64,000 nt of DNA, from the NCBI GenBank assembly GCA_964643075.1, contig CAZXQO010000014.1, positions 1 through 64,000 of the forward strand. Reading direction: 5' to 3'. The notes below the pieces were generated by a model that had not been told where the DNA came from, did no database searches, and was given only the letters and a program-made list of their open reading frames with translations. A program made the translations under genes and the position numbers. The DNA is from Desulfocucumis sp964643075 (GTDB taxonomy: Bacteria > Bacillota > Desulfotomaculia > Desulfotomaculales > Desulfocucumaceae). Shown in pieces: positions 35,126-42,669 of this stretch; within the stretch, counting starts at the first letter, position 1, and every line of letters begins with the position of its first letter.

Positions 35126-35151
35126 CAATTTGACTGCAAAATAAAAAGTTT

Positions 35152-35164
35152 GGCGGGCCGGACT
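35152..35164. repeat. attR core of the cotJC element
   Basis: Second copy of GGCGGGCCGGACT. The element-side arm GACTGCAAAA lies at 35132-35141. After it, cotJC coding sequence continues (TCG GAA CTG). Confidence 0.85.
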
Positions 35165-35637
35165 CGGAACTGTCAGCCGGTATCCGCTACCTTACCCAGA
35201 GGTACTCAATGCCAACCAATATGACAAAAGGCCTTTTAACTGATATAGGCACCGAAGAGCTGGCCCACTGGGAAATAATCGCCACCATGATATACAAACT
35301 TACCCACGGCGTCCCGCCGGAGGTAATGAAAGATGCCGGGCTTGGCGGCTACTACACCATGCACGACAATGCTGTTTACCCCGCCGACCCGAACGGCGTT
35401 CCCTGGACCGCAGCCTACGTCCAGGCCACCGGAGACCCCGTCACCGACCTGACCGAAGATATGGCTGCCGAACAAAAAGCCAGGACTACCTACGAGCATT
35501 TAATCCGCCTGACCGACGACCCCGGCATCAAGGACACCCTGAAGTTTCTCAGGGAAAGGGAAGTGGTGCACTTCCAGCGGTTCGGCGAGGCGCTGGATAA
35601 CGTCCAGGATTTTCAGGAGACTAAAAAAGTGTTTTAA
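35152..35637 (+). pseudogene. cotJC: cotJC 3' part (manganese-catalase-like coat protein)
   Basis: Encodes the remaining 161 residues of CotJC (GGPDSELSAGIRYLTQRYSM, then TEELAHWEIIATMIYKL and REREVVHFQRFGEAL). The Glu/His residues of a ferritin-like dimanganese site are intact. There is no upstream start codon or ribosome binding site of its own; an internal ATG at 35209 would lack conserved sequence, so this is the distal half of an interrupted gene. The frame matches codon 30 at the left half. After excision a single 190-residue CotJC would be made from the cotJABC transcript. A terminator follows. Confidence 0.92.
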
Positions 35638-35645
35638 AATATACT

Positions 35646-35676
35646 CAGCCCAAGGCGTAAAGACCTGGGCTTTTTT
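35646..35676 (+). terminator. rho-independent terminator of the cotJ operon
   Basis: AGCCCAAGG and CCTGGGCT pair around CGTAAAGA (one bulged A), followed by TTTTTT. It lies 9 bases after the cotJC stop. Confidence 0.85.
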
Positions 35677-35796
35677 ATATCATAAAAAACTTGTGTTAGA
35701 TAATAAAGTGTATAATAAATTTAAAAGCAGTGTATAGCCTTGTAAATATAATAATGGTAAAATTAAACATACTCACTTAACATTGGAGTGATAACA

Positions 35797-35973
35797 ATGG
35801 CAATTGAAAAAATCCTTGAAGAGATAAAAAAGCTTTCACCGGTTGAAAAATATAAGTTGCGAATCATGCTGGAAACTGAGGAAATATCCGATGAAGATAT
35901 AGAGATGTCAAAGCAGGCAGCTGGCAGGTGGGCTGATATAGACGCTGATAAATTGATAGAAGAATCTCTATAG
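35797..35973 (+). CDS. small antitoxin-like protein
   Basis: 58-residue acidic helical protein (MAIEKILEEIKKLSPVEKYK...). The pattern resembles short antitoxins found upstream of PIN toxins, with which it shares direction. The ATG at 35797 is better placed after GGAGTG than the in-frame ATT/ATG-like upstream start at 35788. Its presumed toxin partner is about 200 bases downstream and is frameshifted. Antitoxin identity is inferred from size and context. Confidence 0.55.
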   Translation: MAIEKILEEIKKLSPVEKYKLRIMLETEEISDEDIEMSKQAAGRWADIDADKLIEESL

Positions 35974-36179
35974 GAGCCGCCAAAACAACACCGGTAGAGC
36001 AGGGATTGATTGATATTAACAAAAGATGCAGGATGTCATAGAGACGGTTCCACTGACATAGAACATATGTACTTTATTGTTAATGTAAGCCAGCGTATCC
36101 CGGAATCTGTAGCAAGATGATTCATCATAGATGATATACTATACCTTAACCCGTACTGAGAGGTAAAGGGGTGAAGTGG

Positions 36180-36725
36180 TTGATTTATCTTGATGTGTGT
36201 TGCCTTAACAGGCCTTTTGATGACCAATCAGGACAGAATAAAACTCGAAGCCGAAGCTGTTTTGGCAATTCTGTCTGGTTGTGAAAAAGGCAAATGGTAT
36301 TTATTAAGTAGCGAAGTAATAGATTTTGAAATAATAATTACTCCCGACAATGAAAAAAGAGAAAAAGTACTTGCTTTTACCAATTTAGCCCACGAAAGAA
36401 TAGAGTTAAATGAAGGTATTAAAAATCGCGCCGAAAAATTGGTTAATATGGGATTTAAGAATTTTGATGCGTTACATCTTGCTTGGCTGAGAGTGTGTTT
36501 GCAGAAGTTTTTTTAACTACTGATGACAAATTATTAAATAAAGCTACAGCATTGGCAAAATCTCTCGGCCCTACGGGTATGGCCAGGTTTATTCAGCAAT
36601 TTGACACAGGAACAGGTGATTATACCAAAGATAGAAATAAATGGCTTAACCAATTCACTTTAGATGATATTGTCTCCGGTATTCATACAATACGTAACTC
36701 TCATCCCTCCATAGAGAAGAAGTAA
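36180..36725 (+). pseudogene. PIN-domain toxin with two frameshifts, fused to an antitoxin-like tail
   Basis: The reading starts as TTG with GGGGTG upstream and encodes IYLDVCCLNRPFDDQ, a PIN-domain opening. A one-base excess near 36228 shifts to the frame encoding DRIKLEAEAVLAILSGC and DALHLA. Another shift near 36485 moves to AESVFAEVFLTTDDKLLNKA. The PIN acidic residues are visible across the three frames. After LLNKATALAKSL the frame continues into GPTGMARFIQQFDTGTGDYT...WLNQFTLDDIV, which looks like a different small protein, so a deletion fusion is also likely. A working toxin cannot be made unless the shifts are sequencing errors. Confidence 0.6.
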
Positions 36726-37223
36726 TCGTGAGCAGAAATTAGTCAGTCGGGCAGTGGGTCTGGAGTGTTGTCCACCAGGCCTCTGCCCGTATTATTCAAT
36801 ACAAGGAAATATCGAACCATGTATATTTACTGGTGTGGGTACCCCGGGATACAGAAGGAACGTATAGCCATAAGAATACGTTATTAATTATGTACGGGTT
36901 TCCGGCCATTATTGCCAGGGCTTTTTCTTTGCGGTATTCAAAATACGCGAAAGCCGTGTGGAATGTCTACTAAAAAATGACATATACCAAAATTAATTTA
37001 TATGTAAATTCCCATGACAAACTAGTACAATTTTGGCTTATATTTACTACTACAGCGGAAACTAAACGTTAGCGGAGCCATGGGGACGGTTCGAGCGCTT
37101 CCGAAGCGCAGCGAAGGACCGAAGGGAAAGCGATGGAACCGTCCCCATGGCGTAGCGGGCATAGCGAAATAAGCAATATTACGCTGTAGTATTAGGAATA
37201 ACTCAAAAAAGGGAGTGTTTTTC
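36726..37223. other. intergenic region with hairpins and a long palindrome
   Basis: About 500 bases without a credible gene. It contains a hairpin near 36747-36793 (GGGCAGTGG/CCAC...CTGCCC), some undetermined sequence and the 75-bp palindrome at 37077-37151. The 3' end should hold the pspC promoter. Confidence 0.4.
37077..37151. repeat. palindromic repeat with perfect 16-bp arms
   Basis: GCCATGGGGACGGTTC (37077-37092) is the exact reverse complement of GAACCGTCCCCATGGC (37136-37151), with a 43-base centre that itself contains CGCTTCC/GAAGCG pairing. The GGGGAC/GTCCCC ends tie it loosely to the repeat family found at four other places here. Confidence 0.75.
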
Positions 37224-37441
37224 ATGGCAAGAAGAAAATTATTCAGATCAACCAGATACCGTATGATAGCCGGTGTATGTGGAGACCTGGCGGAATACAT
37301 CGGCTGGGACCCTACATCCGTTTAATATATGTCTTGGTGTCTGTATTCTCAGCAGCTTTTCCCGGAATCCTTGTTTACATTATCGCATGGTTTATTATGC
37401 CGGAGGATTTTTCAAGGGGATCAAGAATAGACATCGATTAG
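37224..37441 (+). pseudogene. pspC: PspC-domain protein, frameshifted
   Basis: After GGGAG and ATG at 37224, the frame reads MARRKLFRSTRYRMIAGVCG DLAEYIGWDPTSV and meets TAA at 37323. The +2-shifted frame continues the family perfectly from LIYVLVSVFSAAFPGILVYI to MPEDFSRG and stops at 37439. The missing bases are consistent with loss of one of two tandem CCGT units (normal reading SVRLIY). Intact PspC-like proteins (about 70 residues) are single-helix envelope-stress proteins. Either recent decay or a sequencing error. Confidence 0.75.
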
Positions 37442-37481
37442 GCTGTGAGATTTAAAGGGCCGCAAATGGGGGTTAAAAGAG

Positions 37482-40400
37482 TTAAGTGGCTTGGTTTGGT
37501 CCTTGATATATTTTTTTGACCCTTGACTCCAAAAATTGTTTTTCTTGAATTGAAAGATCTATGCAGGTGCATATAAAAACTAAAAGGCCTTTTTCCCAGC
37601 AATGTAAGCTGATTTCTTCCATGACACTGAAACCATCGACCCCGGGCATGGATATGTCCAGAATGAGAATATCCGGCCTTACACTCAGAGCCAGTTCAAT
37701 ACCTTTCCGGCCGTTTTCCGCCGCCAATATTTTATAGCCACGAGGTTCCAGTATTTCAGCAACATAATTCCTCACTACGGAGTCATCATCAACCACCAAA
37801 ACAGTAGGATTGTTGCCCAACCACTGGTAGCTGATACTATCCAGATTATCAACCAAAACTGATTTAGTCAGAGGCTTCGGCAGATAAGTAACTACATTCC
37901 TGGGGCAGCTACAGCCGTCGCAATTTCCCTGTTGTGGACATTTTATTGCACATTCCGGCTGCGACGCCATAAAAGAGTCCTTCCCGGTAGCCATAGGCAG
38001 GGTAAAAGTAAATGTTGCCCCCTGCCCCAAATCACTCTCTACGTAAATCCTGCCGCCATGCAGTTGAATCATTCTTTTGGTAATAGCCAGGCCCAGACCT
38101 GTACCTGAGTATGATTCCGCAGCAGAAATAACATTCTTGGCCTGGATAAACTCTTCAAATATTGATTCATGGTACTCCGGGGGAATTCCGATACCGGTGT
38201 CAGAAACCCACAAAATGAGCTGGTTTTTGTTTTCTCTTACCCCGATTGTTATCTGGCCGCCCTGGGGGGTAAATTTGACCGCATTTGTCAATAGGTTTAA
38301 GAATATTTGTTTTAATCTTACCGGATCAGCATAAACCGAATAGCAATTAAGGGTAACCATATTCGTTAGCTGCAGGTTTTTCAAGCCCGCCTCGGTACTG
38401 ACAATGGATATGGCCTCCTCCAGAAGGATGGAAGGATCGATATTCCTTAAATTTAGTTCAATTTTGCCAATTTCCAATCTTGAAAGGTCCAGTAAATCGT
38501 TAATTAGATTCAGCAGGTGATGCCCGCTGTTATATATTTCACGTATATATTTTTCCTGCTGCTGGGTTAATCCACCCACTACCCTGTCCAGCAATACATC
38601 GGAAAAACTTATCACAGCGTTTAAAGGCGCCCTCAGTTCATGTGACAATGTTGCGAAATATTTAGTTTTATTTTCACCTAACCTTTCAAGTTCTTCGTTC
38701 TTATTTTCAAGTTGCTTGGTGACATCCTGAAGTTCTTCGGCCTGGGTTCGCAATTCCTCGGTTTGGTACTGTAATTCTTCAGACTGGGACATTAACTCCT
38801 CGCTCTGGGTGGTTAGTTCTTCATTTTGTTGAGCCAGCAGCTCGTTGGCTCCCTGGAGACGGATGGATAAATCATGGGTCCGCTTGTAAGACAGCGCATT
38901 GTTAATGGCTACACCTACTAAAGCGCCAATAGTTTTCAATTCACTGGCAACGCGCTCATCAAATCTATGTAGGGACGCCAGACTCATCACGCCCATTATT
39001 TCCGAACCGAATAGCAGTGGCACTTCTATAATGCTGGCCGGCATTATGCTTCCACCCAACCAGTTGACTGTATAACGGGTGTCTTCGGACAGATCTGTTA
39101 TAACCTGGACCTGACGGGTTGTGGCAGCAAGGCTTTCCAGTCCTTCTCCCAGTTTAATTGGTTCTCTTTGCTCCATTAAATGCTGCCCCGGGCAATATAA
39201 GGCTTTACGGATCAACGCTTCTTGCTCCGCATCAAGCAAAAAAATTGCTCCCACCTTAAAGTCATATGACCTGCATACCGTATCTAATCCTTTTGCCAGC
39301 AGTTCATCAATATCAAAAGTGGAAACCAGTGCCTTAAGAACATCCTGTTCATATTTTTGCATTCTAAAATGATGTCCCAGTTCATCAGACATTGCATTTA
39401 AAGCTTGTCCCAGAACCCCAATTTCATCGTTTGTTTGGACTGTTACACGTCTGTAAAAATCACCCGAGGCAATAGCTTTAGCCACACCGGCCATGGCGGT
39501 TACGGGTCTTATAACAAGACTCAGCAAAGCATAAAGCAAACCTAAAACTAATACTACTACCAAAAGGCTCGTTACAAGCGATTTATACAATTGGACTTTA
39601 AGGGGACCAAATATCTCTGTTGTTTCTTGCCGGACAATTAAACCCCAGCGCACTTTAGATATATAGCGGTAGACAGCAATCGTTTCCTTTTCGTTGTAGT
39701 CGGTTCCCCGCCATATACCTTCTTCGCCCCTGGCAACCATCATAGAAGGTTCGGTTTTTAAAATATACTTAAGGGCGCTTCCGGGCCTTCCGCGCAAATC
39801 GGTAATGACCGTTTTTTGCTGGGTCGTAAGAATAACCTCGCCGGTTTCACCAAGATTAAATCTGCTTTCCAGTAAAGGCTGTATAACAGAACCAATATCG
39901 ATACGATATACCAGAACACCGGCATATTCGGGATTATCTGCATATCCAGCTTTTCCCGCTGCTACTGGAACAGAAAAAGCAATGCATGGTTTTTTTGTGG
40001 ATGGAGACAGATAGGCATCCTGAAAATAAATTTTTCCTGTTCTTAATGGCTCGTTAATTATATCGTCAACAGGTCGATTTGAATTTTTACGGTTAGAATC
40101 GGTGGAGACCAAAATATGACCGGCTTTGTTTACAAAATAAATTTCGTCGTAAATGCCGTATTGAGCGCTGACCGCCTGCCAGTAGCGCCCCAAATCATCA
40201 GCAGCCTGCACGGAGTTGCTGTCTTTGTTAATTATTTTACTGGCGCATTCCCTCACCATCGGATTTTGTGCCATGGCAGAGACTTCGTTTTCCCTATTGT
40301 CAAGCCAACGGGTAATATCATTTTTCAATATATCAGCTATAGTTGAAAAATTTTGTGTGATTTGTTCATTGCTCCGATTTGTTTCATGCCAATAATTAAG

Positions 40401-40544
40401 ATATAGATTCTGTGCTCCTAGTAAAAGTAATGCCATTAATGTAACCGCCAGCAGCTTAAACCGGAGGTTGTTTCTCAGAAAAGTGGGCATGTATTGATAT
40501 AGCCGATTTAACATTGGTGTCAGAAATTCCTTTCTTTGAATCAT
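37482..40544 (-). CDS. hybrid sensor histidine kinase (Cache-HAMP-GAF-HisKA-HATPase-REC)
   Basis: 1020-residue membrane kinase. A helix near residues 30-48 and a second near 335-357 bracket an extracytoplasmic Cache-type sensor. HAMP, a GAF domain (about 425-570), a coiled coil of repeated SEEL units (about 580-640), HisKA with the phospho-acceptor His in FATLSHELRAPLNAVI near residue 658, and HATPase with GTGLGLAITKRMIQLHGG follow. A Cys-rich linker (CAIKCPQQGNCDGCSC near residue 880) precedes a C-terminal receiver domain with DILILDISMPGVDG; the usual Lys of the receiver is not obvious in its last strand. It starts 11 bases after the neighbouring kinase gene and is probably co-transcribed with it. 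Confidence 0.92.
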   Translation of the reverse strand: MIQRKEFLTPMLNRLYQYMPTFLRNNLRFKLLAVTLMALLLLGAQNLYLNYWHETNRSNEQITQNFSTIADILKNDITRWLDNRENEVSAMAQNPMVRECASKIINKDSNSVQAADDLGRYWQAVSAQYGIYDEIYFVNKAGHILVSTDSNRKNSNRPVDDIINEPLRTGKIYFQDAYLSPSTKKPCIAFSVPVAAGKAGYADNPEYAGVLVYRIDIGSVIQPLLESRFNLGETGEVILTTQQKTVITDLRGRPGSALKYILKTEPSMMVARGEEGIWRGTDYNEKETIAVYRYISKVRWGLIVRQETTEIFGPLKVQLYKSLVTSLLVVVLVLGLLYALLSLVIRPVTAMAGVAKAIASGDFYRRVTVQTNDEIGVLGQALNAMSDELGHHFRMQKYEQDVLKALVSTFDIDELLAKGLDTVCRSYDFKVGAIFLLDAEQEALIRKALYCPGQHLMEQREPIKLGEGLESLAATTRQVQVITDLSEDTRYTVNWLGGSIMPASIIEVPLLFGSEIMGVMSLASLHRFDERVASELKTIGALVGVAINNALSYKRTHDLSIRLQGANELLAQQNEELTTQSEELMSQSEELQYQTEELRTQAEELQDVTKQLENKNEELERLGENKTKYFATLSHELRAPLNAVISFSDVLLDRVVGGLTQQQEKYIREIYNSGHHLLNLINDLLDLSRLEIGKIELNLRNIDPSILLEEAISIVSTEAGLKNLQLTNMVTLNCYSVYADPVRLKQIFLNLLTNAVKFTPQGGQITIGVRENKNQLILWVSDTGIGIPPEYHESIFEEFIQAKNVISAAESYSGTGLGLAITKRMIQLHGGRIYVESDLGQGATFTFTLPMATGKDSFMASQPECAIKCPQQGNCDGCSCPRNVVTYLPKPLTKSVLVDNLDSISYQWLGNNPTVLVVDDDSVVRNYVAEILEPRGYKILAAENGRKGIELALSVRPDILILDISMPGVDGFSVMEEISLHCWEKGLLVFICTCIDLSIQEKQFLESRVKKIYQGPNQAT

Positions 40545-40555
40545 CTTCTTTACAA

Positions 40556-42076
40556 TTATACCGGTAGAAAAATGGAAAAAGTTGTCCCCCTGCCCACCTG
40601 ACTTTGGACTTCAATCCTACCCTTGTGCTGTTCCACTAAAGAAAAGGAAATACTTAACCCCAAACCCGTCCCCTTAGACTTCGTGGAAAAAAAAGGGACA
40701 CCTATATTATCGATTTTATCAGGATGTATTCCGGGTCCTGTATCGCAGATATCCATACGAATTTCATTGTTTCCGGCAAGGAAACTTGTTTTAATGACTA
40801 TGTTTCCCTGGCTTTCCATGGCTTCCAGGGCATTTTGCACTAAATTCAAGATAATCTGTTTTATCTGGTTAGGGTCCATCATTCCCCGGGGAACGTCGTC
40901 ACCGGTATTGATGCTTAACGATATATTTTTCAAGAAGGCCTGGGGCTCTATGATTGGGGATATTTCCTGAATAATGTCGTTAATACTAACCATTTTAAAC
41001 TCCGGAAGTTTGGGCCTGGCCAGTTGTAAAAAATCTTGGATGACCTGATTCATCCGGTTGGTCTCGTTAACCATCACTTGTAAAAAATCATCGGGGATTG
41101 GAGCTTTAGGTCTGCTTGATAACAGCTGGGCCAAACCCTTAATGGAAGTCAACGGATTTTTTAGTTCATGGGCCATACCAGCCGCCATTTGGCCGATTAT
41201 AGCTAACTTCTCGCGTTCCTTTAACAATTGTTCATTATTCCTATGTTCTGTCACATCTTCGAAAACAGCTACCATACCTATCTTATCGCCCTTGAAATTA
41301 TATATTATATCGGTATTCAATTCTAGAATCCTGAATCCATCGTTTCCAGGAATTTTTACTTCATACATGTGGATTCTTTCTTTATTTTCTAAAGTCTTCT
41401 TCAATAAGTCAGTATTAAGTAAACGAGGGAATACATCATAAAAATATTTTTCAACTACATCATCCTTTTGTACACAGAGCAAATCCTCAGCCCTTCGGTT
41501 GATTATTTTCACATTAAGGTTTGTATCTACAGCTATAACACCAGCAGACATGCAGTGCAATATTGATTCGGCACTAACTTGCAACTCTTCGTAGGCATTC
41601 TTCAATGATTCAACTTCTGTCTCATTGTCCTTTACCAGTTTAAGTTTAGTTAGGGCCTTTTCCACCACATGTTTAAGAGAACTGTATTTCAAGGGCTTTT
41701 TTATGTAATCCATGGCGCCTTGTTTTAATGTGGCGGTTGCAACTTCTTCGCTGCCATAAGACGTCATAATAATTACCCCAATACCGGGATACTTGGATTT
41801 TATCCTGATCAACAACTCTAACCCGTTTTCACCTGGCATTACAACATCAAGAAGAATCAGGTCAGGTGCTTCATTTTCCACAAGCACCCACGCACTATTA
41901 GCATCAGAAGCTATAAAAATTTTATAACCTTCCTTTTCTAAGTATAGCTTGGCCGTTTCAAGATGAATTTGCATATCATCAACAATTAAAATTTTCCATT
42001 TTCCGCTTATTTTATTGTTTTCTTTACACATTATGCTTTCTTTTCCGCAAACATGGCTCAGGCTAACGTTAACCAT
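40556..42076 (-). CDS. receiver-PAS-histidine kinase
   Basis: 506-residue soluble kinase with a reversed hybrid order. An N-terminal receiver (ILIVDDMQ; phospho-acceptor Asp in DLILLDVVMPGENG; KKP Lys in YIKKPLKYS) is followed by a short coiled coil, a PAS domain (ILHCMSAGVIAVDTNLNVKI), HisKA with His in GMAHELKNPLTSIKGLAQLL near residue 310, and HATPase with GTGLGLSISFSLVEQHKG. The start at 42076 follows GAGGTG by 9 bases; the frame opens at a GTG 12 bases earlier that overlaps the site. It sits just upstream of the membrane kinase, so the pair may form a phosphorelay. Confidence 0.92.
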   Translation of the reverse strand: MVNVSLSHVCGKESIMCKENNKISGKWKILIVDDMQIHLETAKLYLEKEGYKIFIASDANSAWVLVENEAPDLILLDVVMPGENGLELLIRIKSKYPGIGVIIMTSYGSEEVATATLKQGAMDYIKKPLKYSSLKHVVEKALTKLKLVKDNETEVESLKNAYEELQVSAESILHCMSAGVIAVDTNLNVKIINRRAEDLLCVQKDDVVEKYFYDVFPRLLNTDLLKKTLENKERIHMYEVKIPGNDGFRILELNTDIIYNFKGDKIGMVAVFEDVTEHRNNEQLLKEREKLAIIGQMAAGMAHELKNPLTSIKGLAQLLSSRPKAPIPDDFLQVMVNETNRMNQVIQDFLQLARPKLPEFKMVSINDIIQEISPIIEPQAFLKNISLSINTGDDVPRGMMDPNQIKQIILNLVQNALEAMESQGNIVIKTSFLAGNNEIRMDICDTGPGIHPDKIDNIGVPFFSTKSKGTGLGLSISFSLVEQHKGRIEVQSQVGRGTTFSIFLPV

Positions 42077-42669
42077 CTCTATCAACACCTCGTAATAATA
42101 CTCTTTATTTGGGTTATTCTTATAAAAGCTGTTAATAATATTTGTACATTACATTGTTCATTAAAAATTCTATATTTTCCTAATAAATCCTTTGGTTATT
42201 TATTAAAGAATGTGTAATTATTTGTCACACTCTCCTTAATTAGGTTAGAAAAACCATGTTCTTCTTGTGAAATATTTCAAGGATACCAAATAATACCCTC
42301 ACATTATTAAATTCATCTCCGTATTCAAATACAGGGGTTGATTAATAATGATCAAATCATTACTGTTGGTCCAGCTAATACAAACTATTGATCAAAATGT
42401 ACAGAATAAATTTCAAAAGAATACGGAGAAGAATTTCGTTTTGGCTCCTAAATATATTCATGGAGTTCAGAAGGCTGAATGCTCTACAGATATCATCATA
42501 TTCAACGATGGCTTCAATATCAGACCGGGGCAATTGCTGGATCGGTCAATTTAATTCCTTTCATGAGGTAACATGTACTTGTTCAATAAACCCTGCCAAA
42601 TAATTTGCAGGGTTTATTGATCTGGAAAAAGAAACCGCCCGGAAGGGCGGCCTCGCATCAATTGTCATT
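42077..42669. other. intergenic region upstream of the kinase operon
   Basis: About 590 AT-rich bases. The left part should contain the promoter of the kinase operon. A 68-codon ORF at 42348-42554 lacks a convincing ribosome binding site and family resemblance. A strong hairpin lies at 42585-42618. Confidence 0.4.
42585..42618. terminator. bidirectional hairpin downstream of the aminotransferase fusion gene
   Basis: AATAAACCCTGC (42585-42596) pairs perfectly with GCAGGGTTTATT (42607-42618). It lies just past the 3' end of the minus-strand fusion gene, with a second short GC hairpin at 42631-42645. Confidence 0.7.

Larger units (their letters stand above)
29131..35151. mobile_element. 6,021-bp serine-recombinase intervening element in cotJC (skin-like)
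   Basis: Bounded by 13-bp direct repeats GGCGGGCCGGACT (29131-29143 and 35152-35164) located at the same codon position of the two cotJC halves. It encodes, in order, a CHASE4/PAS/GGDEF/HD-GYP protein (-), a large serine recombinase (-), a 47-residue basic ORF (-), a hairpin terminator, and a TrkA-type potassium channel (+). Precise excision restores a 190-codon cotJC. The joined ends form a dyad with arms GACTGCAAAA (35132-35141) and TTTTGCAGTC (29149-29158), as expected for attP. By analogy with skin in sigK and SPbeta in spsM it could be excised in the mother cell; that is inference. Confidence 0.9.

Noticed and set aside
29131..35151. The cotJC interruption as a sequence-assembly chimera
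   Set aside because: The element has a coherent gene set with its own recombinase, exact same-phase direct repeats, and end arms that form an attP dyad. A chimeric join would not produce these.
42348..42554. A 68-codon ORF in the region upstream of the kinase operon
   Set aside because: No ribosome binding site, no family resemblance, and low-complexity AT-rich context. Listed only as part of the intergenic region.
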